DNA of 64,000 nt from Nonomuraea sp. SYSU D8015 (lineage in GTDB: Bacteria; Actinomycetota; Actinomycetes; Streptosporangiales; Streptosporangiaceae): the NCBI RefSeq assembly GCF_008065375.1, contig NZ_VJYI01000006.1:62001-126000 (forward strand), given 5' to 3'. Positions within the stretch are counted from its first letter, which is position 1, and the number at the start of each line of letters is the position of its first letter. Shown piece after piece: positions 35,691-43,870 of this stretch. A program made the translations under genes and the position numbers. The notes below the pieces were generated by a model, which saw nothing but the letters and a program-made list of their open reading frames with translations, was not told the DNA's origin and did not search any database.

Positions 35691-35752
35691 GGGTGGGGGA
35701 TGGCGTGGGGGCCCCGGGCTGAGGCTCACCAGGCTGGAGTCAGGGAGGGGAC

Positions 35753-36043
35753 GTGGCCATCAACCGTGATCAGCGCCGGCTGCGAGAGATGGAGGGCGCG
35801 CGAAAGAAGCCGGCTGTCCGTTCCTGTTGGGTCGCAGTCGTGATATTGGGCCTGTGTGAAACTCTTCTGATTCCGTCGCATCGAAGGATCGTGGTTGGCT
35901 TCTGTGTGATCGTGAGTCGGGTCCTGCTCGGCGCGGTGTACTACTCCCACCTCTGGTTGGAGTTGGTCCTCGCCTGCGGCCTGGGCTGTCAGGCCGCGCG
36001 TCCGGCGGCGATCCGGGGCCTCCGCCGTGCGATGACGACATGA
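35753..36043 (+). CDS. Possible small membrane protein
   Basis: Open frame of 96 codons with a GTG start behind a GGGAGGGG site 6 bases away. It encodes a basic N-terminus followed by two hydrophobic stretches (WVAVVILGLCETLLI and VVGFCVIVSRVLLGAVYY). I recognise no family. The codon pattern is weaker than in surrounding genes. It lies just before the iteron-like repeats of the DUF4143 gene. Confidence 0.35.
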   Translation: MAINRDQRRLREMEGARKKPAVRSCWVAVVILGLCETLLIPSHRRIVVGFCVIVSRVLLGAVYYSHLWLELVLACGLGCQAARPAAIRGLRRAMTT

Positions 36044-36049
36044 GCCGAT

Positions 36050-36118
36050 CTTCGTCAGACTTAACACGTGCCCTTCGGCAGATTTAACGCAGGACCTTCG
36101 GCAGACGTAACGTCGATG
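36050..36118 (+). repeat. Three 23-bp iteron-like repeats upstream of the DUF4143 ATPase
   Basis: Units start at 36050, 36073 and 36096, exactly 23 bases apart. The shared core is CTTCGGCAGA followed by two variable bases and TAAC; the first unit has CTTCGTCAGA. The last unit ends 13 bases before the GTG of the ATPase gene, so a bound protein would cover its promoter. Confidence 0.75.
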
Positions 36119-36131
36119 CTAGTCTGGCACC

Positions 36132-37382
36132 GTGCGAGAAGCGATCGACTACCTCCCTCGACGTGCTGCTTCACTTGTCTACGAGGCGTTGGAAGACACG
36201 CGGGTCGTCGTCATCAACGGAGCGCGCCAGGTGGGCAAGAGCACACTCGCGGAAAGGGTGCTGCGGCAGGTTCCCGGCGGTGTCGCACGCTTCCTCGACG
36301 AGCCGGTCACACGGACGGCGGCGCAGGAAGACCCGGTCCGTTTCGTACACCACGACAGTCTCATGCTGATTGATGAGGTCCAGCGAGTGCCAGACCTCTG
36401 GCTGGCGATCAAGTACATGGTGGACCGCGATCCGCGTCCTGGCCGCTTCCTTCTCACCGGCTCTGCTCGGCTACTCGCGTTGAGGAGCCTTCCGGACGCG
36501 TTGCCCGGCAGGTCTGAGACCATCGAACTCTGGCCGCTCTCACAAGGCGAGATCGAGGGCCATGAAGACGGTTTCGTCGACGCCGTCTTCGCATTGGGCG
36601 CTGATCTGCGCGCGGAAGAACGTGGGCTGAGGCGTAAGGACTATCTGGCACTAGCCACCCGGGGTGGGTACCCCGAGGCGGTGAAACGGACCGCCCCCCG
36701 ACGACGTAAGCGCTTCTTCGAGGGCTACATCGCAGATTTGATCGTCCGCGATGTGAAGCAGATCGCTGAGATCGAGCGCACAGCCGACATGCGCAGGCTC
36801 ATGTCCTTGCTCGCCGCACAGACCGGCGGCCTGCTCAACATCAATCGCCTCGCAAGCGAGTTGGGACTGCCCAATCCGACCGTACGCCGCTACGTCGACA
36901 TTCTGGAGATCATCTTCCTGGTCCGCTTCATTCCCGGATGGTCATCGAACGCCACGACACGAGCCGTGGCAACCCCAAAAGTGATCTTCGTGGACCCCGG
37001 CTTGGCGGCCTACCTCACCGATGGGGACGTCAGCGACAGCCGCGTCGGCGGTCTGCTGGAGAACTTCGTGCTTAGCGAGATCACCAAGCAACTGACCTGG
37101 GCCAGGACGTCGGCTCGCCTCTACCACTACCGTGACCGCGACCAATACGAGGTGGACGCGATCCTGGAGAACAACGCGGGCGAGATCATCGGCATCGAGG
37201 TGAAGGCGGCGGAGACCGTCCGCCGCGACGACTTCCGAGCCCTGAGACTACTCCAAAGGCGCCTCGGGGATCGCATGAAGGGAGGCTTCGTCCTCTACTG
37301 TGGATCTGAGTCGTTGAGCTTCGGTGAAGGCCTCACCTGCCTGCCCATCTCCGCGCTGTGGACGACGCAGGCGGAAACCTGA
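36132..37382 (+). CDS. AAA-type ATPase with DUF4143 C-terminal domain
   Basis: Protein of 416 residues. The Walker A motif is NGARQVGKST, Walker B is SLMLIDEVQRVP, and sensor 1 is RFLLTGSARLL. The DUF4143 part follows (LLENFVLSEITKQ, then YRDRDQYEVDAIL and IIGIEVKAAETV). The last two resemble a PD-(D/E)xK nuclease core with Asp, Glu and Lys in order. Such genes are common singletons in bacterial accessory regions, of unknown function. The GTG at 36132 lies only 13 bases after an array of three 23-bp repeats, and no ribosome site is apparent, so the mRNA may be leaderless. Confidence 0.88.
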   Translation: MREAIDYLPRRAASLVYEALEDTRVVVINGARQVGKSTLAERVLRQVPGGVARFLDEPVTRTAAQEDPVRFVHHDSLMLIDEVQRVPDLWLAIKYMVDRDPRPGRFLLTGSARLLALRSLPDALPGRSETIELWPLSQGEIEGHEDGFVDAVFALGADLRAEERGLRRKDYLALATRGGYPEAVKRTAPRRRKRFFEGYIADLIVRDVKQIAEIERTADMRRLMSLLAAQTGGLLNINRLASELGLPNPTVRRYVDILEIIFLVRFIPGWSSNATTRAVATPKVIFVDPGLAAYLTDGDVSDSRVGGLLENFVLSEITKQLTWARTSARLYHYRDRDQYEVDAILENNAGEIIGIEVKAAETVRRDDFRALRLLQRRLGDRMKGGFVLYCGSESLSFGEGLTCLPISALWTTQAET

Positions 37383-37485
37383 TCCTGCTCGCGTGAGTCG
37401 CTTGGACAAGAGCCCGCCGTGAGATCACAGAGGGCCTCTGACGTGAAGTGGCCTTGGGCGTCACGCAGTTCACTCAGGCTTGGCG

Positions 37486-37501
37486 AGGAGGAAAGCCGAC
37501 G
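37486..37501 (+). promoter_or_regulatory. Ribosome-binding site facing an ACG codon
   Basis: A consensus AGGAGG at 37486-37491 is followed 7 bases later by ACG ACC GAT TTC. A normal gene of this kind would read ATG ACC GAT TTC at that place. Either ACG is used inefficiently as a start, or the start codon has been lost by a T-to-C change. Confidence 0.5.
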
Positions 37502-37831
37502 ACCGATTTCAAGAAGTGGAGCGATGTCCGTGACGGACATATCGAGCGGGCCGGGGGAGAGAAGGCGCTGGCCGAGACTCGGGGCATGATCGAGGCGTAT
37601 GTGCGCGCATGGCACCTGGCCGAACGGCGCAAGAACGCCGGGCTTACGCAATCCGAGGTGGCCGAGAAGATGGGCGTGACCAAGATGCGCGTGTCCCAGA
37701 TCGAGAACGGCGATGTGACCTCGGTAGAAGTGCTGGCTCGCTCCGTCGAGGCCATCGGAGGGCGGGTGGGGTTGACCGCCACGTTTGATGACGGCAGGTA
37801 TCGCATGGGCGACGCGACCGCGGCCATGTGA
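37499..37831 (+). CDS. XRE-type helix-turn-helix protein, antitoxin-like (HigA/Rv2021c type), start codon altered
   Basis: Small DNA-binding protein. After TDFKKWSDVRDGHIERAGG comes a helical linker and then the helix-turn-helix RKNAGLTQSEVAEKMGVTKMRVSQIENGD, followed by a short C-terminal beta segment. Antitoxins of relE/higB-type modules have this build. The best ribosome site faces ACG at 37499. The nearest standard in-frame start is GTG 37448, 17 codons earlier and without a ribosome site. No toxin gene is seen on either side: upstream is the DUF4143 ATPase, downstream the convergent SppA gene. It may be an orphaned antitoxin remnant. Confidence 0.7.
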   Translation, partial: TTDFKKWSDVRDGHIERAGGEKALAETRGMIEAYVRAWHLAERRKNAGLTQSEVAEKMGVTKMRVSQIENGDVTSVEVLARSVEAIGGRVGLTATFDDGRYRMGDATAAM

Positions 37832-37898
37832 CCGTTTGAAGCCTTGAGCGTTCTTCCCGATGGTCGTTTCGGGATGAGCAGGGCTTGCAAGTGCTGGG

Positions 37899-39596
37899 TC
37901 AGCGGATCGTGTACCACTCCGGCAGGATCAGCGGGCCGGCGGCGGGCAGCCCCAGTTCGGCTGAGAGGCGAGCCAGCGGGCCCCAGGCGTCCAGGCGGAC
38001 CCGCGCCAGCGCGGCCGACTTGTCCTCGCTGGACTCGGGTCCGCGCAGCCGCTCCAGCACGTTGAGGCGCGGATACATGCGGACCGGGGCGTCGTCGGCC
38101 AGCCCTGCGCGCTTCCTGGCGAGGGTCAGCGCGTCCTCCAGGCCGCCCAACTCGTCCACCAGGCCGTGCTTGTGCGCGTCGGCGCCGGTCCAGACGCGGC
38201 CGCGGGCCAGCTCGTGCGTACGCTCCCGGGTGAGGTTGCGGCTCTTGGCGACCTTGCCGACGAAGTCGTCGTAGATGCGGTCGAGCCAGACGTTGATGCG
38301 TTCCCACTGCTCGGGGGAGAAGCCGCGGGAGGTGGAGAACATGCCGGCGTTGGCGCCCTCCGCCACCATTTCCGAATTTATCCCCATTTTTCCGAGCAAT
38401 TCGGAAAGGACGGGCTTGCCGCCGTACACGCCGATGGAGCCCGTCAGTGTGCCCGGCTGGGCCACGATCACGTCGGCGGCCATCGACACGAAGTAGCCGC
38501 CGGACGCCGCCAGGTCACCCATGGAGACGATCACCGGCTTCACCTTGCGGGTCAGCGACACCTCGCGCCACACGGTGTCGGAGGCCACGTACGAGCCGCC
38601 GGGGCTGTCGACGCGGAAGACCACGGCCTTGATGTGCTCGTCGCGCCGGGCCGCCCTCAGCGCGGCGCTGATCGTGTCGGAGCCCATCGCGCCGCCCCCG
38701 CCGAGCGGGCTCCGGCCGCTCCGCCCGGTCTTGATCATGCCGGTGCCGTGGACCAGCGCGATCCCGTCCGCCATCGGGTGCGGCAGCTTCCGCACGGCCG
38801 CGGCGCGGGCGTACCTGGCCACGTACAGCAGATGTGCGTCACCACCGGTGGCCTGCTTGACCTCGTCGTGCACTTCGTCCCGGTACGCCAGTCCGTCGAC
38901 CAGCCCGGCCTCCTGCGCCTCCGCGGCCGTGAACGGGCCCCGGTCGATCAGCTCGCGCACCTTGCCCGGGTCGAGCCGACGCCCGTCGGCGATGCCCGCG
39001 ATCATGGTCTCGGTGACCGACTCCACGATCCTGCTCATGGACTCGCGGTGCGGCTCGGTCATGTGGTCCTGGGTGAAGGTGTTGACGGCCGTTTTGTACT
39101 CGTGCCGCTGCCCCGCCTCGAACCCCACGCCCAGCTTCGTCAGCGCCCCCTTGAGGAAGCGCTGCTCCAGCGCCACCCCGGTCAGCCCGACGTCGCCGCT
39201 GGGCTGGAGGTAGAGGCGCTCGAACGCGGTGGCCAGGTAGTAGGGCACGGTGCCGCCGCCGAACTCGCCGAACGTCTCGGCGAAGGCCACCGTGAGCTTG
39301 CCGGAGGCGCGGAACTGGGTCACCGCCTGGCGGATCTCCTGCACCATCGCGAGCCCCAGCGGATTGGCCCCGATCTTCACGACCAGCGCCTTGACCCTGG
39401 AGTCCTGCCTGGCCCGCCGCAGCCCGGACAGGATGTCGGACAGGCGCGTCTTGCGCATGGACAGCACCGCGGCGAGCGGATCCGTCGGCGGGCCCTCCGT
39501 GACGCCCTCGGTGAGATCGAGCTCCAGCACCAGCGGGCCCGTGCGCCGCTGGCGAAGCTTGTCGACGGTTTCGAAGATCGCCTTGCCTGCGTCCAT
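37899..39596 (-). CDS. sppA: Signal peptide peptidase SppA, 67K type
   Basis: Membrane-associated serine protease that digests leftover signal peptides. The 565-residue chain has the two tandem crotonase-like halves of the long SppA form. The general-base Lys is in RHEYKTAVN (first half) and the nucleophilic Ser in MGDLAASGGYFVSMAAD (second half), with SIGVYGGKPVLSELLGKMG after it. There is no obvious N-terminal membrane anchor, unlike the E. coli enzyme, so it may be peripheral or cytoplasmic. The catalytic residues are intact although the flanking genes are decaying. The ATG at 39596 opens the conserved region. Confidence 0.9.
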   Translation of the reverse strand: MDAGKAIFETVDKLRQRRTGPLVLELDLTEGVTEGPPTDPLAAVLSMRKTRLSDILSGLRRARQDSRVKALVVKIGANPLGLAMVQEIRQAVTQFRASGKLTVAFAETFGEFGGGTVPYYLATAFERLYLQPSGDVGLTGVALEQRFLKGALTKLGVGFEAGQRHEYKTAVNTFTQDHMTEPHRESMSRIVESVTETMIAGIADGRRLDPGKVRELIDRGPFTAAEAQEAGLVDGLAYRDEVHDEVKQATGGDAHLLYVARYARAAAVRKLPHPMADGIALVHGTGMIKTGRSGRSPLGGGGAMGSDTISAALRAARRDEHIKAVVFRVDSPGGSYVASDTVWREVSLTRKVKPVIVSMGDLAASGGYFVSMAADVIVAQPGTLTGSIGVYGGKPVLSELLGKMGINSEMVAEGANAGMFSTSRGFSPEQWERINVWLDRIYDDFVGKVAKSRNLTRERTHELARGRVWTGADAHKHGLVDELGGLEDALTLARKRAGLADDAPVRMYPRLNVLERLRGPESSEDKSAALARVRLDAWGPLARLSAELGLPAAGPLILPEWYTIR

Positions 39597-39666
39597 AGAG
39601 CCACCCTAAGCGACACATTCCGAAATGGGCTCAGGTGTACGGAGGGAAATGGTGTAGACACGTTTC

Positions 39667-41117
39667 GTGAAAATCATGCCCAAGCCGGCTCGCATCTTCG
39701 AGCGAGACGAGGAATGGGCGGGCCTGGTCAGGTTCGCCACCTCGCCCTGCTCGGACGTGCGGCTCGGCATCGTATACGGCAGGCACCGCCACGGGAAGAC
39801 GTTCCTCCTCGAGGGTCTGGTCCGGGAGGTCGGGGGGTTCATCTTCACGGCGGCGGAGGCGACGCAGGCCGAGGCACTGGCCCGCTTTGGCCGGGAACTG
39901 GCGGCAAGGACTGAGGGCGCGCAATACGCGTTCGCCAACTGGGACGAGGCGTTGGAGCGGCTCTTCGCCGTCGTTCAGGAGGGGATCATCGTGATCGATG
40001 AGTTTCCCTACCTGACCAAGGCGTCCCCTTCTCTGCCCTCACTGATTCAGCACGCTCTGGATCCGAGGGGGTATGCCCGGCGTGGCAATGCCCGTCTGCT
40101 GCTGTGCGGCTCGGCGATGGGGGTGATGGGCCGCCTGCTGGCGGGGAACGCGCCGTTGCGTGGGCGCGCGAGCCTGGAGTTGATCGTCAGGCCGCTGGAC
40201 TACCGAGCCTCGGCGGAGTTCTGGGGGATCGACGATCCGCGTCTGGCGGTGCTGGTCCACTCCATCGTGGGCGGCACGCCGGCATACCGTCGCGAGTTCG
40301 TGGCCGGTGACGCGCCGGCATCGATGAAGGATTTCGACGCGTGGGTCCTGCGTACCGTGCTCAACCGGCAGGTGCCGCTGTTTCGCGAGGCGCGTTATCT
40401 GCTCGCCGAGGAGGCCGACATTCGCGACATGGCCCTGTATCACGCGGTGCTCGGCGCCATCGCCGCGGGAAACGCGACCCGGGGTGGCATCGCGAACCAC
40501 ATCGGGCGGAAATCTCCGGACATCGGGCATCCGTTGGCGGTGCTGGAGGACTCTCACCTGATCGCTCGCGAGGCCGACGCGTTCAGGAAGGGCAAATCTC
40601 TCTTCCGTATCTGCGAGCCCTTGATTCTCTTCTACGAGGCCGTCATGCGGAGCGAATGGCCGCGGCTGGAGCGCGGCAGGTCCGAGGCGGTCTGGCGCGA
40701 TGCCCGCGGCCGATTTCTTTCCCAGGTGGTCGGGCCGCATTTCGAGGGGCTGTGCAGGGAGTGGGCTCTGCTCGCCGAGCCCGAGGTCTTCGGCGAGTTT
40801 CCTGGAGAGGTGGCCGCGGGCACCGTCGCGGATCCGGGCAACCGGGCGCAGATCGAGATCGACGTCGCGGTTCTCGCCCCCGAGGAGCATGGCCTCCGCG
40901 GCGCATCCTGTCTCTCGGCGAGGTCAAGTGGGACAAGGTGATGACGGCAGCGCATGTGGATCGGTTGCGGCGGGCGCGCGACCTGCTGTCGGTCAAGGGC
41001 TACGACACCAGCGGCACGGTGCTCGCCTGCTACAGCGGGGCCGGGTTCCAGTCGGACATGCCGGGGGACGTCCGCCGGATCGGGTTGGAGGAGCTCTACG
41101 TGCCTCCTTCCGCGTGA
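39667..41117 (+). pseudogene. DUF234-type AAA ATPase gene, frameshifted near its 3' end
   Basis: The ATPase part has a variant Walker A GRHRHGKT, Walker B IIVIDEFPYL and sensor-like LLLCGSAMGVM. A winged-helix segment follows (NATRGGIANHIGRKSPDIGHPLAVLEDSHLI). The C-terminal DUF234 nuclease-like domain begins AQIEIDVAVLAPEEHGL, where the frame breaks near 40897. It resumes in the next frame as RRILSLGEVKWDKVMTAAHVDRL and ends YVPPSA at 41117. The Asp/Glu/Lys set of the PD-(D/E)xK fold is thus split across the break. As written, the first frame ends at 40941, giving a 424-residue protein lacking the last strand set. Confidence 0.72.
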
Positions 41118-41211
41118 TCGACCGGGTCGGAAACCGGTGGCGGCGGATCGTGAACTTTTCCCGCTCCCACAGGCTCCAACAGGGAAGCCACCACGTTGAA
41201 GCGGGGGAATC

Positions 41212-42330
41212 ATGAACCTCACCACGCGCATGAGGGCCGCTGCCGTGATCACGCTCGCGGCGACCGGCGTCGTCGTGCCCGCGTCGGCCGCGGGGGCGGC
41301 CGCGCCCGGCCGGCCGCCGGCCCTGCCGGACTCGGGATCCGGCACCGCCGCCTTCGCCTACCTGTGCGTCAACCCCAAGGACCGCGACGAGATCCCTTCG
41401 GGCACCTGCGACACCTGGCGGCTGGTGACGGCCGACGGGCAGATCTTCTCCGTGCCCGAGGCGTTGGGCTGGGAGAAGAGCAAGGATCCCAACTTGCTGG
41501 GCGAGGCGGGCTCCTTCGCGATCAGCCCGGACGGAACGCGTGTCGCCTACCACCGGGCCAAGGACGACAGAGTCGTGGTCCGCGATCTGACCTCCGGAGA
41601 GAGCTGGACGATCCCCTACCGGGTGCCGCGCGGCTCGCTGGGCTCGCCGTTCAGACTGAGCTTCATCAGGGACGGGAGCCAGTTGGCGATCGACTCGGAT
41701 GATGCCCCCGCCACGCTCGCCCAGGTGGAGGCCGGCACAGTACGCCGCATGCCCAAGGGCTGGACCCTGCTCGACGCCGATCCGGAGACCGGGCGGATCA
41801 CTCTGCTCCAGGCGCCCGGGTTGCAGGAGCGCGGGGTGTTCCGCACCGTGGAGGACGGTCGCAGCGTCACCGCCAAGATCCCCGCCAGAGCCGGCAAGCA
41901 TCTCATTTGGGGCGCGTTCGCCGCACGAGACGGGCGAGCCGCCAACCTGGTGCCCAAGGATCCGCCTGCCTGCGGCCCCGACATGACCCCCGTCTGGCTG
42001 GCGGTCTTCTCCACCCGGACGGGCAAGATGACCACGGTCAAGCCGCGGCTGCCGGCGGACGTCCACCAGGCCGACGTGATCGACTGGCTCGGCCCCGAAG
42101 AGATCGTCGCGGCCGCGGGACGGGAGCGCCCCGGCAAGACACCTGACACGCCCGTCGGCTCGTACGTCTATGCCATGAACGTCACGACCGGCCAGACCCG
42201 CCTCCTCGCCAAGCTGTCGACCGCCGAGCGGATCTACCAGAACCGCCTGGCCGTGGGCGGCTATGCCGCGGCGCAGGGCGAGCCGGCAGCCGGCGCGGTG
42301 GCCAAGCCGGGCAAGCGCGGCTGCGAATAG
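41212..42330 (+). CDS. Secreted protein with TolB-like beta-propeller pattern
   Basis: Exported protein of 372 residues with a Sec signal peptide (MRAAAVITLAATGVVVPASAAGA). The body has repeated propeller-like strands, for example GSFAISPDGTRVAYHRAKDDRVVVRDL and the SPDG-type turns of WD/TolB blades. Function unknown; such proteins are common in actinomycetes as extracellular sensors or scaffolds. It ends just before a strong convergent terminator shared with the subtilase cluster. Confidence 0.7.
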   Translation: MNLTTRMRAAAVITLAATGVVVPASAAGAAAPGRPPALPDSGSGTAAFAYLCVNPKDRDEIPSGTCDTWRLVTADGQIFSVPEALGWEKSKDPNLLGEAGSFAISPDGTRVAYHRAKDDRVVVRDLTSGESWTIPYRVPRGSLGSPFRLSFIRDGSQLAIDSDDAPATLAQVEAGTVRRMPKGWTLLDADPETGRITLLQAPGLQERGVFRTVEDGRSVTAKIPARAGKHLIWGAFAARDGRAANLVPKDPPACGPDMTPVWLAVFSTRTGKMTTVKPRLPADVHQADVIDWLGPEEIVAAAGRERPGKTPDTPVGSYVYAMNVTTGQTRLLAKLSTAERIYQNRLAVGGYAAAQGEPAAGAVAKPGKRGCE

Positions 42331-42336
42331 GCAAAA

Positions 42337-42366
42337 GGGGTGGGTGCGCCAAGAGCGACCCACCCC
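42337..42366. terminator. Bidirectional terminator hairpin
   Basis: GGGGTGGGT (42337-42345) pairs perfectly with ACCCACCCC (42358-42366) around a 12-base loop, preceded by AAAA on the plus strand. It lies between the secreted-protein gene and the convergent first subtilase. Confidence 0.75.
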
Positions 42367-42378
42367 CTGTCGCGTTTG

Positions 42379-43737
42379 TCAGCGTACGGCCCGCAGGGCC
42401 GCGTACACGTTGATCCTGGGCGTCGTCACCTCGGCGCCCGCGCTCCCGTACGCGATCGGCTTGCCCGTGCGCTTCAGCGCCTCCAGCAGCCGGTCCACGT
42501 CGGCGCGGGGGCGCTTCTGGTGGAGGAGGGCGAAGGCGCCCGCCACGTGCGGGGTGGCCATCGACGTGCCGCTCAACGACCCGTACGTGTCATCGACCAC
42601 CGCGGCCTTGATCGCCATGCCCGGCGCGAACACGTCCAGCAGCGCGCCCCGGTTCGAGAACGAAGCCACCGCGTCCTGCTTGTCCGTGGCCCCGACGGCG
42701 ACGGCGTTGGAGACGCACGCGGGCCAGGACACCGCCGCGTCGTAGCCGTTGTTCCCCGAGGCGACCACCGTGGCCACGCCCTTGGCCAGGAGCTTGTCCA
42801 CCTCGGCCTTGAAGTCGGCCCCGTCGCCCGCATCGCAGGCCGTGTCGTACTTGCCGCCGCCCAGGCTCAGGTTCACCGAGGCGAGGTTGTACTGGTCGGC
42901 CAGCAGGTCCGCGTACGCCATGCCGGTCAGGATCGAGGAGTCGTACGCCAGGACGCAGACGGGACGGCCCGCGCAGTACGGCGAGTTGTCGAACCGGCTG
43001 AAGACCTGCACCGGGATGATCCTGGCCTTCGGGGCGACGCCGTCGGCCGGGAAGTCCGCCGTGGCCTGACCGGCGGCGATGCCGGCGACGTGGGTGCCGT
43101 GGTAGCACAGACCGTGCTGCGGCTGCGGCGCGCCCGTCATGCACGCGCTCGTCTCGGCGTCGGCGGCGCCGTCGCCGATCTGGAACTGGCTGCCGTTCGG
43201 GCACAGCGGCGTGGAGCCGTCGGCGGGGTCGGCGGCCGAGAAGCAGGCCTGGGCCACGATGCGGCCGCCGAAGGCGGGGTGGTCGGCGTCGATGCCCGTG
43301 TCCAGGATGGCGACGGCCGTGCCTCGGCCCGTGAAGCCCTGCCGGTGCGCCCGGTCGGCCCCGATCAGCGGGATGCTCTCCGTCAGCGTGGGCTCGTTGA
43401 CCTTGTCCTTGCGGATGGAGACGACGCCGGACTGCTCGGCGATCTTCTCCAGTTCGGCCCGGGTGCCGCGGTAGACGAAGAAGTCCAGCTTGCCGGCGAC
43501 CTCGGAGGGCGGCTCCGCGGTGACGTTTCTCCTGCCCGGCTTGACCTGTTCCGCGTTGGTCTGTACGGAGTCGACCTGGGAGGGTTCCTGCACGCGGACG
43601 ATGGCGCGGTGCTCGCCGGTCGCGGTGATCGAGGGGTCGATCTTGGAGTCGGGGTCGGCGAGCGCGGGTGTGGCGACCAGCGCGGCCGAAACGGCGGCTA
43701 ACGCGATGGCGCCGGCCAGCAGAGACGGGAGTCTCAA
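42379..43737 (-). CDS. Secreted subtilisin-like serine protease (family S8), paralogue 1
   Basis: Protein of 452 residues: signal peptide (LLAGAIALAAVSAALVATPALA), an inhibitor-I9-like propeptide (about residues 40-110, ending VVSIRKDKVNEP), then the catalytic domain. The triad is Asp in VAILDTGIDADHP, His in YHGTHVAGIAAG and Ser in LSGTSMATPHVAGAF, with the oxyanion Asn in VASGNNGYD. A Cys-containing insert, ACFSAADPADGSTPLCPNG, recurs in all three paralogues. TTG start behind CCGGAGGAAAC. It is the most downstream of three tandem paralogues on this strand. Confidence 0.9.
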   Translation of the reverse strand: MRLPSLLAGAIALAAVSAALVATPALADPDSKIDPSITATGEHRAIVRVQEPSQVDSVQTNAEQVKPGRRNVTAEPPSEVAGKLDFFVYRGTRAELEKIAEQSGVVSIRKDKVNEPTLTESIPLIGADRAHRQGFTGRGTAVAILDTGIDADHPAFGGRIVAQACFSAADPADGSTPLCPNGSQFQIGDGAADAETSACMTGAPQPQHGLCYHGTHVAGIAAGQATADFPADGVAPKARIIPVQVFSRFDNSPYCAGRPVCVLAYDSSILTGMAYADLLADQYNLASVNLSLGGGKYDTACDAGDGADFKAEVDKLLAKGVATVVASGNNGYDAAVSWPACVSNAVAVGATDKQDAVASFSNRGALLDVFAPGMAIKAAVVDDTYGSLSGTSMATPHVAGAFALLHQKRPRADVDRLLEALKRTGKPIAYGSAGAEVTTPRINVYAALRAVR

Positions 43738-43870
43738 CTGTTTCCTCCGGGGGTTCAGGGGGACTTTGTCACCCGGAGTCTAGTAATGTGACAGCTGGTG
43801 TCAGAAGGGGGATCGGGCCGGATTCACGAAATCCGGCCCGATACACGACCTCCCGGCCCCGGTCTGCGGC

